Of a stretch of 64,000 bases of DNA, positions 22,757 through 34,552 are shown piece by piece (position 1 is the first letter of the stretch; every line of letters begins with the position of its first letter). Under the pieces are notes generated by a model that was not told the origin of the DNA, did not search any database, and worked only from the letters and a program-made list of their open reading frames with translations. The DNA comes from Yamagishiella unicocca (taxonomy: Eukaryota; Chlorophyta; Chlorophyceae; Chlamydomonadales; Volvocaceae): assembly GCA_003116995.1 (NCBI GenBank), contig BDSL01000083.1, forward strand, positions 250,501 through 314,500, read 5' to 3'. The position numbers were made by a program, and so were the translations under genes.

Positions 22757-25700
22757 TCAACGAGTGCCAGGGAAGGGCAACAGCAGCGCAAACAAACGCC
22801 TCAGCTTGCACCCAGAGCCACCCCCTGTGTTCATATAGCCACTGTCAGTGTTGAGACCACCCCAAGCCCCGGGCACGCCTCGCACCAAGCAACTAACTGC
22901 GATATCCTTCCAGGGCAGCGCAAGCGGCTCTACCACCATGTAGACAGGGCATCCGCAGCGGGAACAGGTTTTGCTATTACTGCTGCTGTCAGTTGGGCCG
23001 CCAATGCAGGCAGCCGACCCCGGCTCAGGAGGCGGGTCCAGCAGGTGAACCATGACCTCGCTGCCTGCGCAGCAGGCGTGGCGGGAGGTTCAAAGCAGAG
23101 CAGGGCATTCGTATCGATGCAAGCAAGGCGCAACTTGTAAAGCTCGACCACCCAGCCAACCAGCAGCGGCTGTGCGGCAAGGCAGCAGACCACCCCGGTG
23201 CGGGTGCTGGCGCCGGAGCTCCCTAGACCCCGGAAGGAATCTAGAATCCCGCCCTCCCACCCAGCGAGTAATGCGTCTTCTCCCATGCCGGTTTTCATCA
23301 GCTCCCCTTCCCCCTATGCACACAATCGCCCACATCTCGTACCCCTGGCACTGGCACTGGCCCACACGGCCCCCCCGCACCTGCGAAGTCCAGAGGCCGC
23401 CAGCTCCTCCACGCCAGCACCACAAGCGGGTTGTCCCGCAGCGCCCCCGCTGCCGCCGCCAGGCCCCAGCGCAGCGCCGCCGGGCCGCCCCATGCCGCCA
23501 GTGCCAGCGAGTGCCACGCAACTACCGTGGGCAGCAGCGCCAGCAGAGGCACCAGCATTAGCACCCCCACGATGAGCCGCTCCACGACGACCTCGTCCCG
23601 GGACTGAGGGGGCGACCCGTTGGGAGGCCGGGTGGAGATCATGGCAAGGGGCGAGGGTTCAGAGGAAAACCGTGCAACGATACAATGTGACCAAATAATA
23701 CTGGCAGTATAGGTACGTGAGGTGGGCGGCCGTGGCCGCTGCGTGCTCACCCCCGGGTCGGGCGCCAGTCCCAGCAGGCTCTCCAGCCGGCTGATGGGCA
23801 CTCGCGACCCCAGCCGCTCGCCTAGTCCGTCTGCTCCGCCCAGCCCACCGCGCAGGTCGCCGGACAGGGATCCAGCCCCCGGCCGCCAGAGCTCGGCGGC
23901 AGTGGCCCACGTACCACCGTCACGCCTTTTAGGAGCCTCATCCCGCTGTTGCTGGCGTTTTGGATGCGGGTGGTGCTGCTGCTGGGGCAGCGGAGGGAGG
24001 GGCGGGGTCTGGTGCAGCGGCCCTGGCGGCAGTGGCTTCCGGCTGCGACGGTCGGTTCCCCGCATGAGGCCCCAGGCTGTGCCCAGCCACGACAGGTGCT
24101 GGTGCAGGAGCAGGCTGCTGGCGGCGGCCTGGAGAGTGAGCGGCGCCGAGGCAACGAACAGCAGGTCGTGCAGCACAGCCAGGCCGCCGCCAACACCTGC
24201 AGAGCGCCGCACACGCGTATGTCTGTTATGTTCGTTTACATATGGTATCGTAAGGGTTTGAGAGGAAACCAATATTGTAGGGATAGGGGCGGCCGCCAGC
24301 CGGAGAGGCCGCAAAGCAGCTGTGTCCCACACCTCACGGTTTTTGAGCTGTTCATTCCGCTTGCGGTCCCGCGCCAACCAAGTAGTCGCCACCGACCGCC
24401 TCAGCGCTGTCAAACCTGCTCCACATCCCCCCTCCTCCTCTCCCGTCCGCTCACCGCTTACAGCGCTGGCTCCCGCCACCAGCCCCGCCAGCACCTTCGC
24501 GCACCGGGGCCAGCCCCACCTCGCCGCCGCCGCCGCCGCCTGCAGCCAGCTGTGCGCCGCCAGCCCCAGCAGCGAGCACAGCTCCGCATGCAGCTTCACA
24601 CCCGCAGGGGTGGCGGTGGTCAGCCTGGCTCGGACCGGTTGCAGTTGGCGCGGCGCGAGTGGGGAATTAAGTGAGGGTGGGTCAAGGGCGATGGGCCCCT
24701 CATGGTGAGGCCGCAGGATGGACGCGATGGCATGTAGCAGGAGCCGATTGCACCACGTGCCACCCCCCCCCCGGGCCACCAGCAAGGCGGCTGCGAGGGG
24801 TCTGTACAGGATCTCGTTGGTCGTACGGGTATCTCACCAGTCGTACTGATCCCGCAGCTGCCGCTCCATCCACGCGGCGGCCTGCGCAGCCAGCCCCAGC
24901 AGCCACTCCCGCCGCCGCCACACCAGCACCGCGGCCCCCGGCCCCGCCAGCAGCTGCACCGCCAGCGACAGCAGCAGACAGGCAGCCGCCAGCGCTGCCG
25001 TGCCGCGCAGAGGCGGCGGCGACGACGCGAGTGGGCCCCGGCCGCCGCCATGCCTAGGAGACGCAGCGCGGCCCGGCATGCGGGGCTGGGGGCCCGGGGC
25101 GCGAGCCCCTACGGAACCCGACGCCGAGCCCCCGGGCTCTTTGTTGTCCGGGGGCCGACGGGCTGTGCCCCGGATCTGGGTTGCTGCCCGGCCCTTGGAC
25201 CGCCCGCTCCCGCTCCAACCGTCTCTCCCGCTCCCACCGCTGCTGCCACCGCTGCCACCGCGCAGGGCAGCTCGGTCCTCAGACTGGGCCCCGCACCCTG
25301 CGTGGCCGCTCGCATGGCGGTTGCCGTACAGACGGTGCAGTGCAGCGACGCAGGACACAATGTGCTGGACGTGGCGACCTGTTGGGTTGGGGGCACCGGT
25401 GCCGGGGGCCAGGAGGGCTGAGGAGGGCTGAGGGGCGGCACACTCGCAACCGCACCCCTTCGCCACCACGGTTACGGGCGCAGTACCGTCGTTGCTTCCT
25501 CGGCATCGCAAGGCACCCAGGCCGGGGACCCGCATCCAAACGCCGACTCGTTCGCATCGAGTCCATCGGCTGCCACCCACTCACCCGCAGCCGAGTGGCG
25601 CATGGCGCCAGCCGCCGCGCACGATGCTGCCCGGCGCGCCCACGACGGCGGCGGAGGCAGCTGAGGCAGCGGCGGTGACGCCGCGGCCGCTCCAGGGATG

Positions 25701-26811
25701 CCTCCGTCAGCCGGGGCTGCAGCGGCCGTCGTCGCGCCGGTCCAGTCCTGCGCCCTCAGGAAGGGGTTGCCGCAGGGCCGCAGGGCCACGCGCAGGGGCA
25801 GTGGCGAGGCGACGCCGGGATACCGCTCGCCTGGGGGCCGTGTGTGGCAGCGGTGGTAAGGTACCAAAGGCGTTGGCAGTTGACCCTACCAAAGGCGTTG
25901 GCAGTTGACCCCAACCAGCGCCCAAAGCCCCGACCCGCGCTCAGCAAACCCGGTTTCAGTAGCCGGCGGCGGGGGCGGGGGGCGAACGGTGGCCCACCTA
26001 GGTTTGCACAGCAACGTGCGCTGCAGGGCGCGTCCTCCTCCGCCGCCGCTACCTGTCGCCACGCCCGATGGTCGTACAAGAACACCTGCGAGAGGGCGTT
26101 GGTTGCGTTAGTTGCAGCGCAACGGCAACAGTAGGCGTGTGTCCGGTGCAAACAATTAACACGATCGGTGGCGCGCAGCTTGGTCTGGGGCATTGGCATG
26201 GCCCATCAGGCCTGGGCGCGCTGCCAGTGCGAAACGCAGGAAACAGTGCGACGTTCGGACACAGGTACAATCGACGAAGCGCTACAGCAATACTCGTCAC
26301 GGCAGCAGCAGCACGGTGGTGGCAACAACCTCGAGGTAGACCGGGGTGGGCAGCTGCGCACCTGAAGCTGGTGGGGCTGGAGGGGTTGGTCGAGCTGGGG
26401 GTTTACAACGACCGCCATCGGGACTGCCGTGGTACGGCCACGCCAGCTTACTCGCCGGAACCCAACCAGCGTGACGGCCGGAGCTGGTGCATTTCCGATG
26501 GGGGGCTGGAGGGAGGAAGTGGCATGCTCGCTATAGTGGCGGACGGAATGCGGCTGCCACAATGAATCGGCATCCGAGCTGCTATCAGCTTCCTCAATCA
26601 ACCATAGGACATGCGTTGCGTGCTCTGTCGTCAGACAGTATGTCGCTGACGGCAGTTGCTGCTGGCTCGTGCACATGTAAAGGTCCAGGCCGCCGATGTG
26701 GGGCCGGCAGTAGACGGCATGCTGCTCGATGCCGGTAGGCGCTGCCTGATGCGGCCCGGAAGCGTGTTGTCCCAAAGGCACGAAGACACGGACTACATGT
26801 TCGTGTCGCAT
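22757..26811 (-). CDS. PIGQ: PIG-Q/GPI1, subunit of the GPI-GlcNAc transferase complex
   Basis: Eight exons on the minus strand: 26811-26362, 26085-25998, 25830-25585, 25378-24838, 24624-24455, 24196-23751, 23603-23381 and 23064-22757. They join in phase to about 823 residues. The protein stabilises the ER complex that moves GlcNAc from UDP-GlcNAc to phosphatidylinositol, the first step of GPI-anchor synthesis. The Gpi1 core is recognisable: LVWRRREWLLGLAAQ, then TATPAGVKLHAEL followed by SLLGLAAHSW, then GVGGGLAVLHDLLFVASAPL with WLGTAWGLMRG, and a late hydrophobic block VERLIVGVLMLVPLLALLPT. The ending VYMVVEPLALPWKDI resembles the PLPL/PLPY block near the C-terminus of PIG-Q. The Ser/Gly/Pro-rich inserts (exons 4 and 6) make it longer than animal PIG-Q. 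The last exon could alternatively include the open frame at 23100-23230. Confidence 0.8.
25862..25911. repeat. 25-bp tandem duplication in a PIG-Q intron
   Basis: The 25-bp unit starting TACCAAAGGCGTTGGCAG is present twice head to tail, just inside the intron between exons 2 and 3 of PIG-Q. Confidence 0.85.
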
Positions 26812-27114
26812 GGCCTAAGACATCATTGAAGGGAGGCAGCCTGCTCTAAAGAGGCGGGGCATGACCGGTACGTGCTACGCGCCAAATGCCGTACGACTAC
26901 ACATCTGCCTGGAACCTTATGTACCTGAGTTACGAAGATGTATGCAAATGGCGAATCGCGCCGGCCGAGGAAGCATCTGCGAGCGTTAATGTACGGCAGC
27001 AATATGGGACGAACCGACAACCAAGAACTTATGCTCACTTGTAACATTTCATGTTCAGTATCACTAATATCTACGTAGGGCTGAGCTGCCAATTTTATTG
27101 GAGCAGCAGGAAGA
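26812..27114. promoter_or_regulatory. Divergent promoter region, PIG-Q / ACLB
   Basis: Only 303 nt separate the two start codons, so both promoters and 5' UTRs must lie here. The stretch is less GC-rich than its flanks. No individual element stands out. Confidence 0.5.
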
Positions 27115-30100
27115 ATGGTCCTCGGACAACTTTTTAGCGCACAGACGCAGGCGATCTTCTTCAACTGGAAGGAGAAGCCTGTCCAGCGTATGCTTGATTT
27201 TGACTTTGTCTGTGGTGAGCGTTTGCGCGCGGTTCGGCATACTTTTGCGAGGCCACGTGGCCGGTGAACCTTGCCCTATGATCTGCGTCCCATGGCTGCG
27301 CGCGCAGGCCGTGAGACGCCCTCAATCGCCGCTGTCGTGCAACCTGGCAGCTCAGGCGGCTTCCAAAAGCTCTTCTTCGGCAAGGCTGAGATAGCTATTC
27401 CTGTGTACGGCAGGTACGAAATACCTTGGCTCTTTAGCCACTCATCTTCGAAGTCACCGAACAACTCTAGGCGTTGAACCCATCAACTGCAGCCCTTCGT
27501 GTCCTCCCTCCCCCTCCCCACGAACCGTGTCACCATTTCCTGACGATCTCCCCAACCCGTGCCCACCTCAACCCCACAGTACTGCCGAGGCTACCCGCAA
27601 GCATCCCAAGGCGGATGTCTTCATCAACTATTCCTCATTCCGGAGGTGGGCGGAGGGGTGAACTGCGGGAGGGGGGCATGGGAGCGTGCAGCCACCGACA
27701 ACGGCTGTCTGTCTCGGGCGCACCATCTTTGTTGCGGTTTACACGGCCCCCGTCAGTATACACGGCGCCGGCGGATCCAAACTTATTCTGGATCCCGCGG
27801 GGCCCATTCACACTACAGCACAGCTGTTGCGCCTTAGACCGATCTACGATTGAGTCCCGCCCCACAAACTCCTAATCGCCAAGCTTCGTTCTGTTCCCGG
27901 GTTTCCTCTCTCGCCACACCCCCACTTCAACCATTAAACTCCCTAAAGTATAGCCTAGTCTATACATGACCACCGAACACATCCGGTCGAGTCATTATAG
28001 CTGCTCGTTCCCCCTCCCTGGCGCGCCGTTCCGCCCCGTACAGCGCCTACGAGTCCTCCCTGGAGGCGCTCAAGGCCCCCACCATCCGGGTGGTCGCGAT
28101 CATCGCCGAGGGGGTCCCCGAGAAGGACACCAAGCACCTCATCGCCTTCGCCCGGGCCAACAACAAAGTCATCATCGGCCCCGCCACAGTAGGCGGCGTG
28201 CAGGTGCGGCAGAGAGCGAGGGAAAAGCATTTGGTGTGCGAAGTGCAACGGAGGCAGTGAGGGTCAGCGAGCTGAGGGGCATGGGGCGAAGTGGCGATCG
28301 GCAATGTCGGTTCTCGGGGCCTTCATGCCACTGCATGCGGGCGAGCCGGGCCCAAATCGCGTCCGCCCTCCCCTTTGTAGATAGCCAACGCGCAACGACT
28401 GCACTGCGCCGGTTGATAGCGACCTCCTCTTCCCCTCCCGTCCCCTGCCATCCCTGGACTCCAGGCTGGCGCCTTCAAGATCGGCGACACCGCCGGCACC
28501 TTGGACAACATCGTGGCCTGCAAGCTGCACCGCCCAGGATCAGTGGGCTTCGTGTCCAAGTCGGGAGGCATGTCCAACGAGATGTACAACGTGCTGGCCA
28601 GGGCCACGGACGGACTGTACGAGGGTGAGGGCGCGGGAGGGCTGGGCGCGACGGTGGAAGTGGGGCGGGGGGGAGAGGGCGGGGGGATATGTGGTGGCAC
28701 GAACAAGCCGTCATGTGTCTGTGAAGCAGGGACGGCTGTCGCCCCACCTGCCCCGCCAGTGGGGTCGCTGCTGCAGGGGCCGCCGGAACCCTTCTTTCCG
28801 CCTTGCCGCCATGTGTGATGCGGTGCGGTTCCGGCCGGTGTGTGTGTAAAAACCGTTTTAAGTAACCGTTTTCCGGTCGGGGGGGGGTACATAAAAGAAT
28901 CGCCCAGGGGGGTCTGTGGGCAGTGCTGCTTGCGCCAGGGAAATGGGGCTACGAAGTTTGGGGACTAGGGTGGGTCGGGGGATGACACAGTACGCAAAGC
29001 ACCCCGCCCTCCTGGCGGCGCCACCGGTACCCCACCCCCCCGCAAACCTCTCGTGCGTATGCGTGTGCGGTTGCGGTTGCGGCTGCTCGCAGGCATTGCT
29101 ATCGGCGGCGACACGTTCCCCTGCTCGACGCTGTCGGACCACTGCCTGCGCTACGAGGTGCGAGGCGGTGGTACCTCAGTATTCGCGGAGGGGGGAGGGA
29201 AAGAGAGGCCACCACACTCGACGCGTCTTTTTCGCTGGAGCACGTAGCTGCCAGCTTGCCCACTGCGCGCCGTCTCCCTTCCCTCCGTGCTAGTCGCGTG
29301 GGGTGGTGCCCGTCTGAACCGCGGGTCGCTCCCTCCCCCGTGAGGGCGAAGACGAGGATCCTTCCCATCAATCATCACGCAAGGGGCCATGGCTTCTTTT
29401 TACCCCCGTCCTCGCCCCCTGATGCCCCCCTGATACCCCCCTTCCCACACCACAAAAACCCGCGCAGCATGTCCCCGCGATCAAGATGATTGTGGTGCTG
29501 GGCGAGCTGGGCGGCCAGGACGAGTACGGCCTGGTGGAGGCCATGAAGGCGGGCAGCATCACCAAGCCGGTGGTGGCGTGGGTGGGTTAGGTTTACACCT
29601 GGGAGGGCGGGCAGGGGCGAAGGGGGTGAACAGGGAGGGGGCCAGCGCGGCTGAGGCTGTGCGAGGGGGATGAGAGAGGGGGCTGCGTTCGCACGTCCTA
29701 CCGGATAGTGAGCTACCGCTGCATCTCTCCTGGACAGTCCGCTCCCCCCTCGCGCGAGGGGGCTGTGCGGGGGCGGGAGGTGGCTTTCCAGGCGGGATAC
29801 AGCGAAGCTGTCCGACAGAACGCGTGGGGGCATGGTGGGTATGAGAGTAGGTTGGTGCAGGCGGTCGGGCAGGAGATGTAGTGGATTCCAGTCCCTCCGT
29901 CGCGCCCGTCCCGGCCTGATCTTTCCCCCACCTCCCCTAACCCTAAACCCTTTCCCTCTACTCCCCCCCGCAGGTCTCCGGCACCTGCGCCAAGCTGTTC
30001 AAGAGCGAGGTGCAGTTCGGCCACGCAGGAGCTCGCAGCGGTGGCGACATGGAGAGTGCGCAGGTGGGAGCGGGGGGGGGGGTTCGAGGGAAACCCGTGG

Positions 30101-33100
30101 ATGTCCGAAAAAACCGTTTAAAGAGAAGTTTTGAGATGCATGCAGCGGGGGGGCGGGCAACGAGAGGAGGGGCGGTTCGGGGCGGGGAGAGGGGCGGCAG
30201 CAGGACGGGGGCTGTTGGGCCCAGCCAGCGCATCGATCTCCCGGTACTCATTCCAGGGAGAAGGAAGGGGGTATGGCTCTCGCTCGGAGGGAAGGCAAGG
30301 AGCTGCTGCGAGACCCGGGGCCCGACCGTGACTTCGAAGTGCAGCATTACAGATCTTCCTCACTCGGACGCAGCCCTCCATGACACATACTCCTCCCCCC
30401 TCCCTTCCCAGTCGCGTAAACGGGTCTTTCTTGCAACACCCCCTCCGAGTGTATGGAACGTTTCCTAATCAGTTATAAGTTAAAAGTGCCGGCCAACGGG
30501 TTTCCTCTTTAACGTCCCGTTGCGTAAAACGGTTTTTATACACCCCCCCCCCGTTCAGGCCAAGAACGCGGCGCTGCGCGACGCGGGCGCGCTGGTGCCC
30601 GAGTCCTTCGAGGGGCTGGAGGAGGCGGTCAGGTGCGGGAGCGTAGGAACGCGTGTTGGGCGTGTAAGGCAATTTATACTCTTGCATATGCTAGGATACG
30701 ACTTGTATGGAGCGCCTGGTAAAAAGTGCACTCTGGAGAACTTTGTCAGCTGGTGTAGGGTGGGTGTGACAAGAAAGGGATGTGGGCGTCGATCAGGGGT
30801 TCTGCGCAACTGAGCGTGTTGAGAGGGGCCGACGGGTTGGCGGACAGGCGCTTGAGACCTCCAAAACATGTCGTTATTGGGTCTGTCCGGTTCTCCACCG
30901 TTCGCCGGAATGCGGGGTCGTTGGTGTCCGGAGCTGACGTGGCAAGCCAGCTGGTTTCGAATCCCCTGCAAGCGGGGTGTACTTGACCGCGTTCCTTCTC
31001 ACCCGCAACGCCGGGGGTCCTATGATGTCATGATCCCTCCAGCTAAGCTCCGGGACCCCACGCCTTTTTTCTCTCCCCCCCCCACAGGATCACCTACCAG
31101 CGCCTGGTTGACTCCGGGCAGCTCGTCCCTGCCAAGGACGTGCCCGCGCCGGCCATCCCACAGGACCTGGCAGCAGCGGTGTCAGCCGGCAAGGTGAGTG
31201 AGGACCTTTGGCGCCCGTCCCTCGCCCCTGTCGCCCCTCGCCGGTTCCCTGACCCGTCCTGCCCATACTAAGTCCCACCACCACGCTTGCTGTAACCGTG
31301 ATTCCACTGTTACCATTACCATCAATCACACGCCTGTCCGTTTGAGCACCCACATGCACACCCAACACCACATCCTACGTCGTGTAAACGGGTTTCCTTG
31401 CAACCGTCGTTCGCTTCTTACGACCAGCTTCTCCTTCCAGCCGCCGTTACTTAGTTCCCTACTTTCATAGCACCATACGTTTCCTACAGTCGACGTTACC
31501 TTATCACCTTTACGTTACTACTCAGCAGCGCCTCCCCTCCGTCTTCTCGCCAGCTATACCTTCTTGGGCTACCATGTTCATCGCCCTTTTGTTTGTCGGC
31601 CGTGGATTCGCGGATGTAATACCCCCCTACACACACGGCTACATTCCCCCAGTCGCGTTACCGGTTCTATTATTGTAACCCCCCCCCCCACACACACACA
31701 CACACCGCCCCCCCCCCCAGGTCCGCGTGCCGACCCACATCGTGTCCACCATCTGCGACGACCGCGGCGAGGAGCCCACCTACTACGGCGTCACCATGTC
31801 GGAGCTCATCGAGGGCGACTACGGCATCGGTGACGTCATCTCGCTGCTGTGGTTCAAGCGCAAGCTACCCAAGTACGCGTCCAAGTTCATCGAGGTGTGG
31901 GGAAAGGGCCGAAAGAGCCTGCGGCCTGGGCCCGGGGGGCTGGGGAGCGCAGCCGGTTACAGCGGGGTTCCAACCAGGCTGGGGCTGCGCACGGGGAAGA
32001 TCGTACATGCGGCGACTCGGATCGCAACTCTGTCCATGATGCCTAGTCTGAACCCTCAATCCGCTCCGCACCCTGCCCTTCCTGCTGCCGCCCAGATGTG
32101 TGTCATGATGTGCGCCGACCACGGCCCCTGCGTGTCCGGTGCGCACAACTCCATCGTCACCAGCCGCGCCGGCAAGGACCTGGTCAGCTGCCTGGTCAGC
32201 GGGCTGCTCACCATCGGGCCACGATTCGGAGGAGCCATCGACGACGCCGCCAGGTGCAGGGGGCGCTGAGGGGCAGAGGGCACGGTTTCTGCGGGAAGGA
32301 GAGAACAGGCAACTCGTGTGCTGGGGAGGGGGGACTGAGCGGAAGGGAGGGGAGGCATAACGGGGCTGGAGGGGAGGGCCGGTTTGCGGGGTGCGGCTCA
32401 CGGCAACCTAGGCCGTGGACCATCGGGGTGCTCTCCTTGGGTACGTGTCCTGCAGGTGGGGTGAAAAGGGGCCAGGCGGCTTCCACTTTTGCAATGCAGC
32501 CACCTCAGCCCGCACCACCGCCCCCTCGCTGCCTCTCCCCTTTTCGCCTGCCCCAGGCTGTTCAAGGTGGCGTGCGACGCCAACGAGACCCCCTCGGAGT
32601 TCGTGGAGGGTCTGAAGCGCAAGGGCATTCGCGTGTCCGGCATCGGCCACCGCATCAAGTCCAAGGACAACCGGGACAAGCGCGTAGAGCTGCTGCAAAA
32701 CTACGCGCGCAAGGTGGGGTGAGGAGATGTGTGCGGGGGCGGTGGGTTGTGGGGTAAACCCGCGCACGAGGAAGCTGTGGTGTGGTGGAGAGGGGTATGC
32801 TCCAGCCACCGCAGTCGGTCTGCTGCTGGGCGCACACGGCGCTGCCACCTGACAGTGGGCGCTGTGCCTTCTGGCACAAGCCATGAACCCGCGATGCCTG
32901 TGCCTGAAGCCTGCCACGCCAAAGCACTGCCTCCTCTTCACTTTCCTCCGAGCCCCCGCCCTGCCCCGTGCGCCACCAGTGCTCATGTGCCGGCGCGCCG
33001 ATTAGCTGTGTACCCAACCTCCGACCTTCCGCCGCCTGCTTTCCTCCGCCCTGCTGCTCCCCAGTTCTTCCCGTCCACCCGCTACCTGGAGTACGCTGTG

Positions 33101-34552
33101 GCGGTGGAGACCTATACCCTGCAGAAGGCGCCCAACCTGGTGCGGGGGGGATGAGGGGGGTGGCGGGTGGCTGGTACGGGGGGACAGCCGGTGGGGCTGG
33201 AAAAGAGGCGACCGATTGGGCTCAATACGTAGGCGGGGCCTGGGAGACGGGCAACGGCAACTGGGTGATATGGGGTGAGGAACACCCTGGGAAGGCGGGT
33301 CAAGGGTCACGAGGAATACTCTTCAGGGACCTGGCTGTCGCGCTGGACCCTTGGTCGCCGTAGCCCTTACCGGGATGCTTGCCTGGCCGTTTGCCGGATT
33401 TGTTCCTTTGTTTCCACGCAAGCTGTGTTCGTCGGTTGTTGGATCATCTGCGCGGCTGCCGGTTGTCTTCCCTTCTTCCGCTCCGCCCCCCTTTGCCAAA
33501 CGTGTGTACCAGGCATTTCCTAATCGGTTTTCCTAGTAAGTGCCGACCCACCGGTTTCCTGTCATACCTCCCCTATTTGCCGTATCGTGTAACCGGGTCT
33601 TCTCGCCACGCACCCTTCGGCATCCCCCGGTCCTTAGGTCCTTAACGTGGACGGCTGCATCGGCGCCATCTTCCTGGACCTGCTGGCGGCATCGGGCTGC
33701 TTCTCCGAGGCGGAAGCAACCCAGATTGTGGAGATTGGGTAAGCGGGCGGGGCGCGCTGGGGCCCTCGAATTCGTTGGGACCAGACTGTGGCGTGCTACC
33801 CTCCTGCCCCACGAACAACGTAGCACGTCGAGTAACCGGGGTATTTTGCAACCTTCCCCACAAACACTGTTGCTTTCCGTTCGACACAGGCCTCTTATAG
33901 GTACCTCGCCCCTTCGCTGCTACTGATTATCCTGTTCACTCCTGGCCCTCCTGCTGCTGAGTCCTGATCCTTTCGGCTCCAACCATATCCCGCCGTACCC
34001 GTTACACACCTCTCCTTCCCGCCCACCCAAAGCAAGTTCTCCAGCATGCAATTCAAACCGAATGCACCAAACGTTTTCGCCCTAAGTGCCGACCTACAGG
34101 TTCCCTCTCATTCCCTCCCCTCTCACCGCGGTCACCGGCTGTATACAGGCGTGGGCGGGTCTGGGCACGATAAGTCTCGCTCTAGCATTTCCAGCCCTGT
34201 CAAAACGTTTCCCGCAACACAGTTCGGGGTTCTCGTTGTGGTTCGTCTCGGCATAGCAGCCGGGGGGCGGGATTTGACATCCGGCTTTTTGTACTCAAAA
34301 CCTCCAACGTGCAATTCCAAACGAGCGTCCCAAACGTTTCCTAGTCGGTTTTACTCATCTCCTATGTGCCGACCTACGGGTTTCCCTCAATGCCCCCTTC
34401 CCTCCCACCGCGACCGCCCATTCCCCAGGTATCTGAACGCGCTGTTCGTGGTGGCCCGCTCCATCGGCCTGGTGGGTCACGCCCTGGATCAGAAGCGCCT
34501 GCAGCAGCCGCTGTACCGCCACCCCTGGGAGGACGTGCTCTATACCAGCTGA
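27115..34552 (+). CDS. ACLB: ATP-citrate lyase subunit B (ACLB)
   Basis: With ACLA, this subunit cleaves citrate with ATP and CoA to acetyl-CoA and oxaloacetate in the cytosol. Sixteen exons (27115-27214, 27308-27413, 27580-27645, 28044-28203, 28465-28624, 29093-29157, 29468-29581, 29974-30063, 30559-30632, 31088-31193, 31721-31894, 32096-32253, 32557-32713, 33065-33139, 33638-33738, 34429-34552) join in phase to 609 residues, essentially the plant ACLB length. N-terminal [11 protein letters not shown], then [15 protein letters not shown] and [16 protein letters not shown], form the succinyl-CoA-synthetase-like part. FGHAGA carries the expected phosphohistidine (His274). [22 protein letters not shown] and [10 protein letters not shown] belong to the citrate-synthase-like C-terminal domain. 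Introns hold G/C homopolymers and the dispersed motif described under repeats. Confidence 0.97.
30081..30142 (+). repeat. Dispersed intronic element, copy A (ACLB intron 8)
   Basis: A stretch of about 60 nt starting TTCGAGGGAAACCCGTGGAT and ending TTTTGAGATGCATG is repeated almost exactly at 63171-63230 in an RTEL1 intron. Both copies begin about 20 nt after the 5' splice site, follow a G-run, and end near another G-run. Confidence 0.85.

Noticed and set aside
23298..24785. Single 495-codon minus-strand frame read as one protein
   Set aside because: It merges PIG-Q exons 5-7 with two introns that happen to stay open; phase-matched splicing gives a better PIG-Q.
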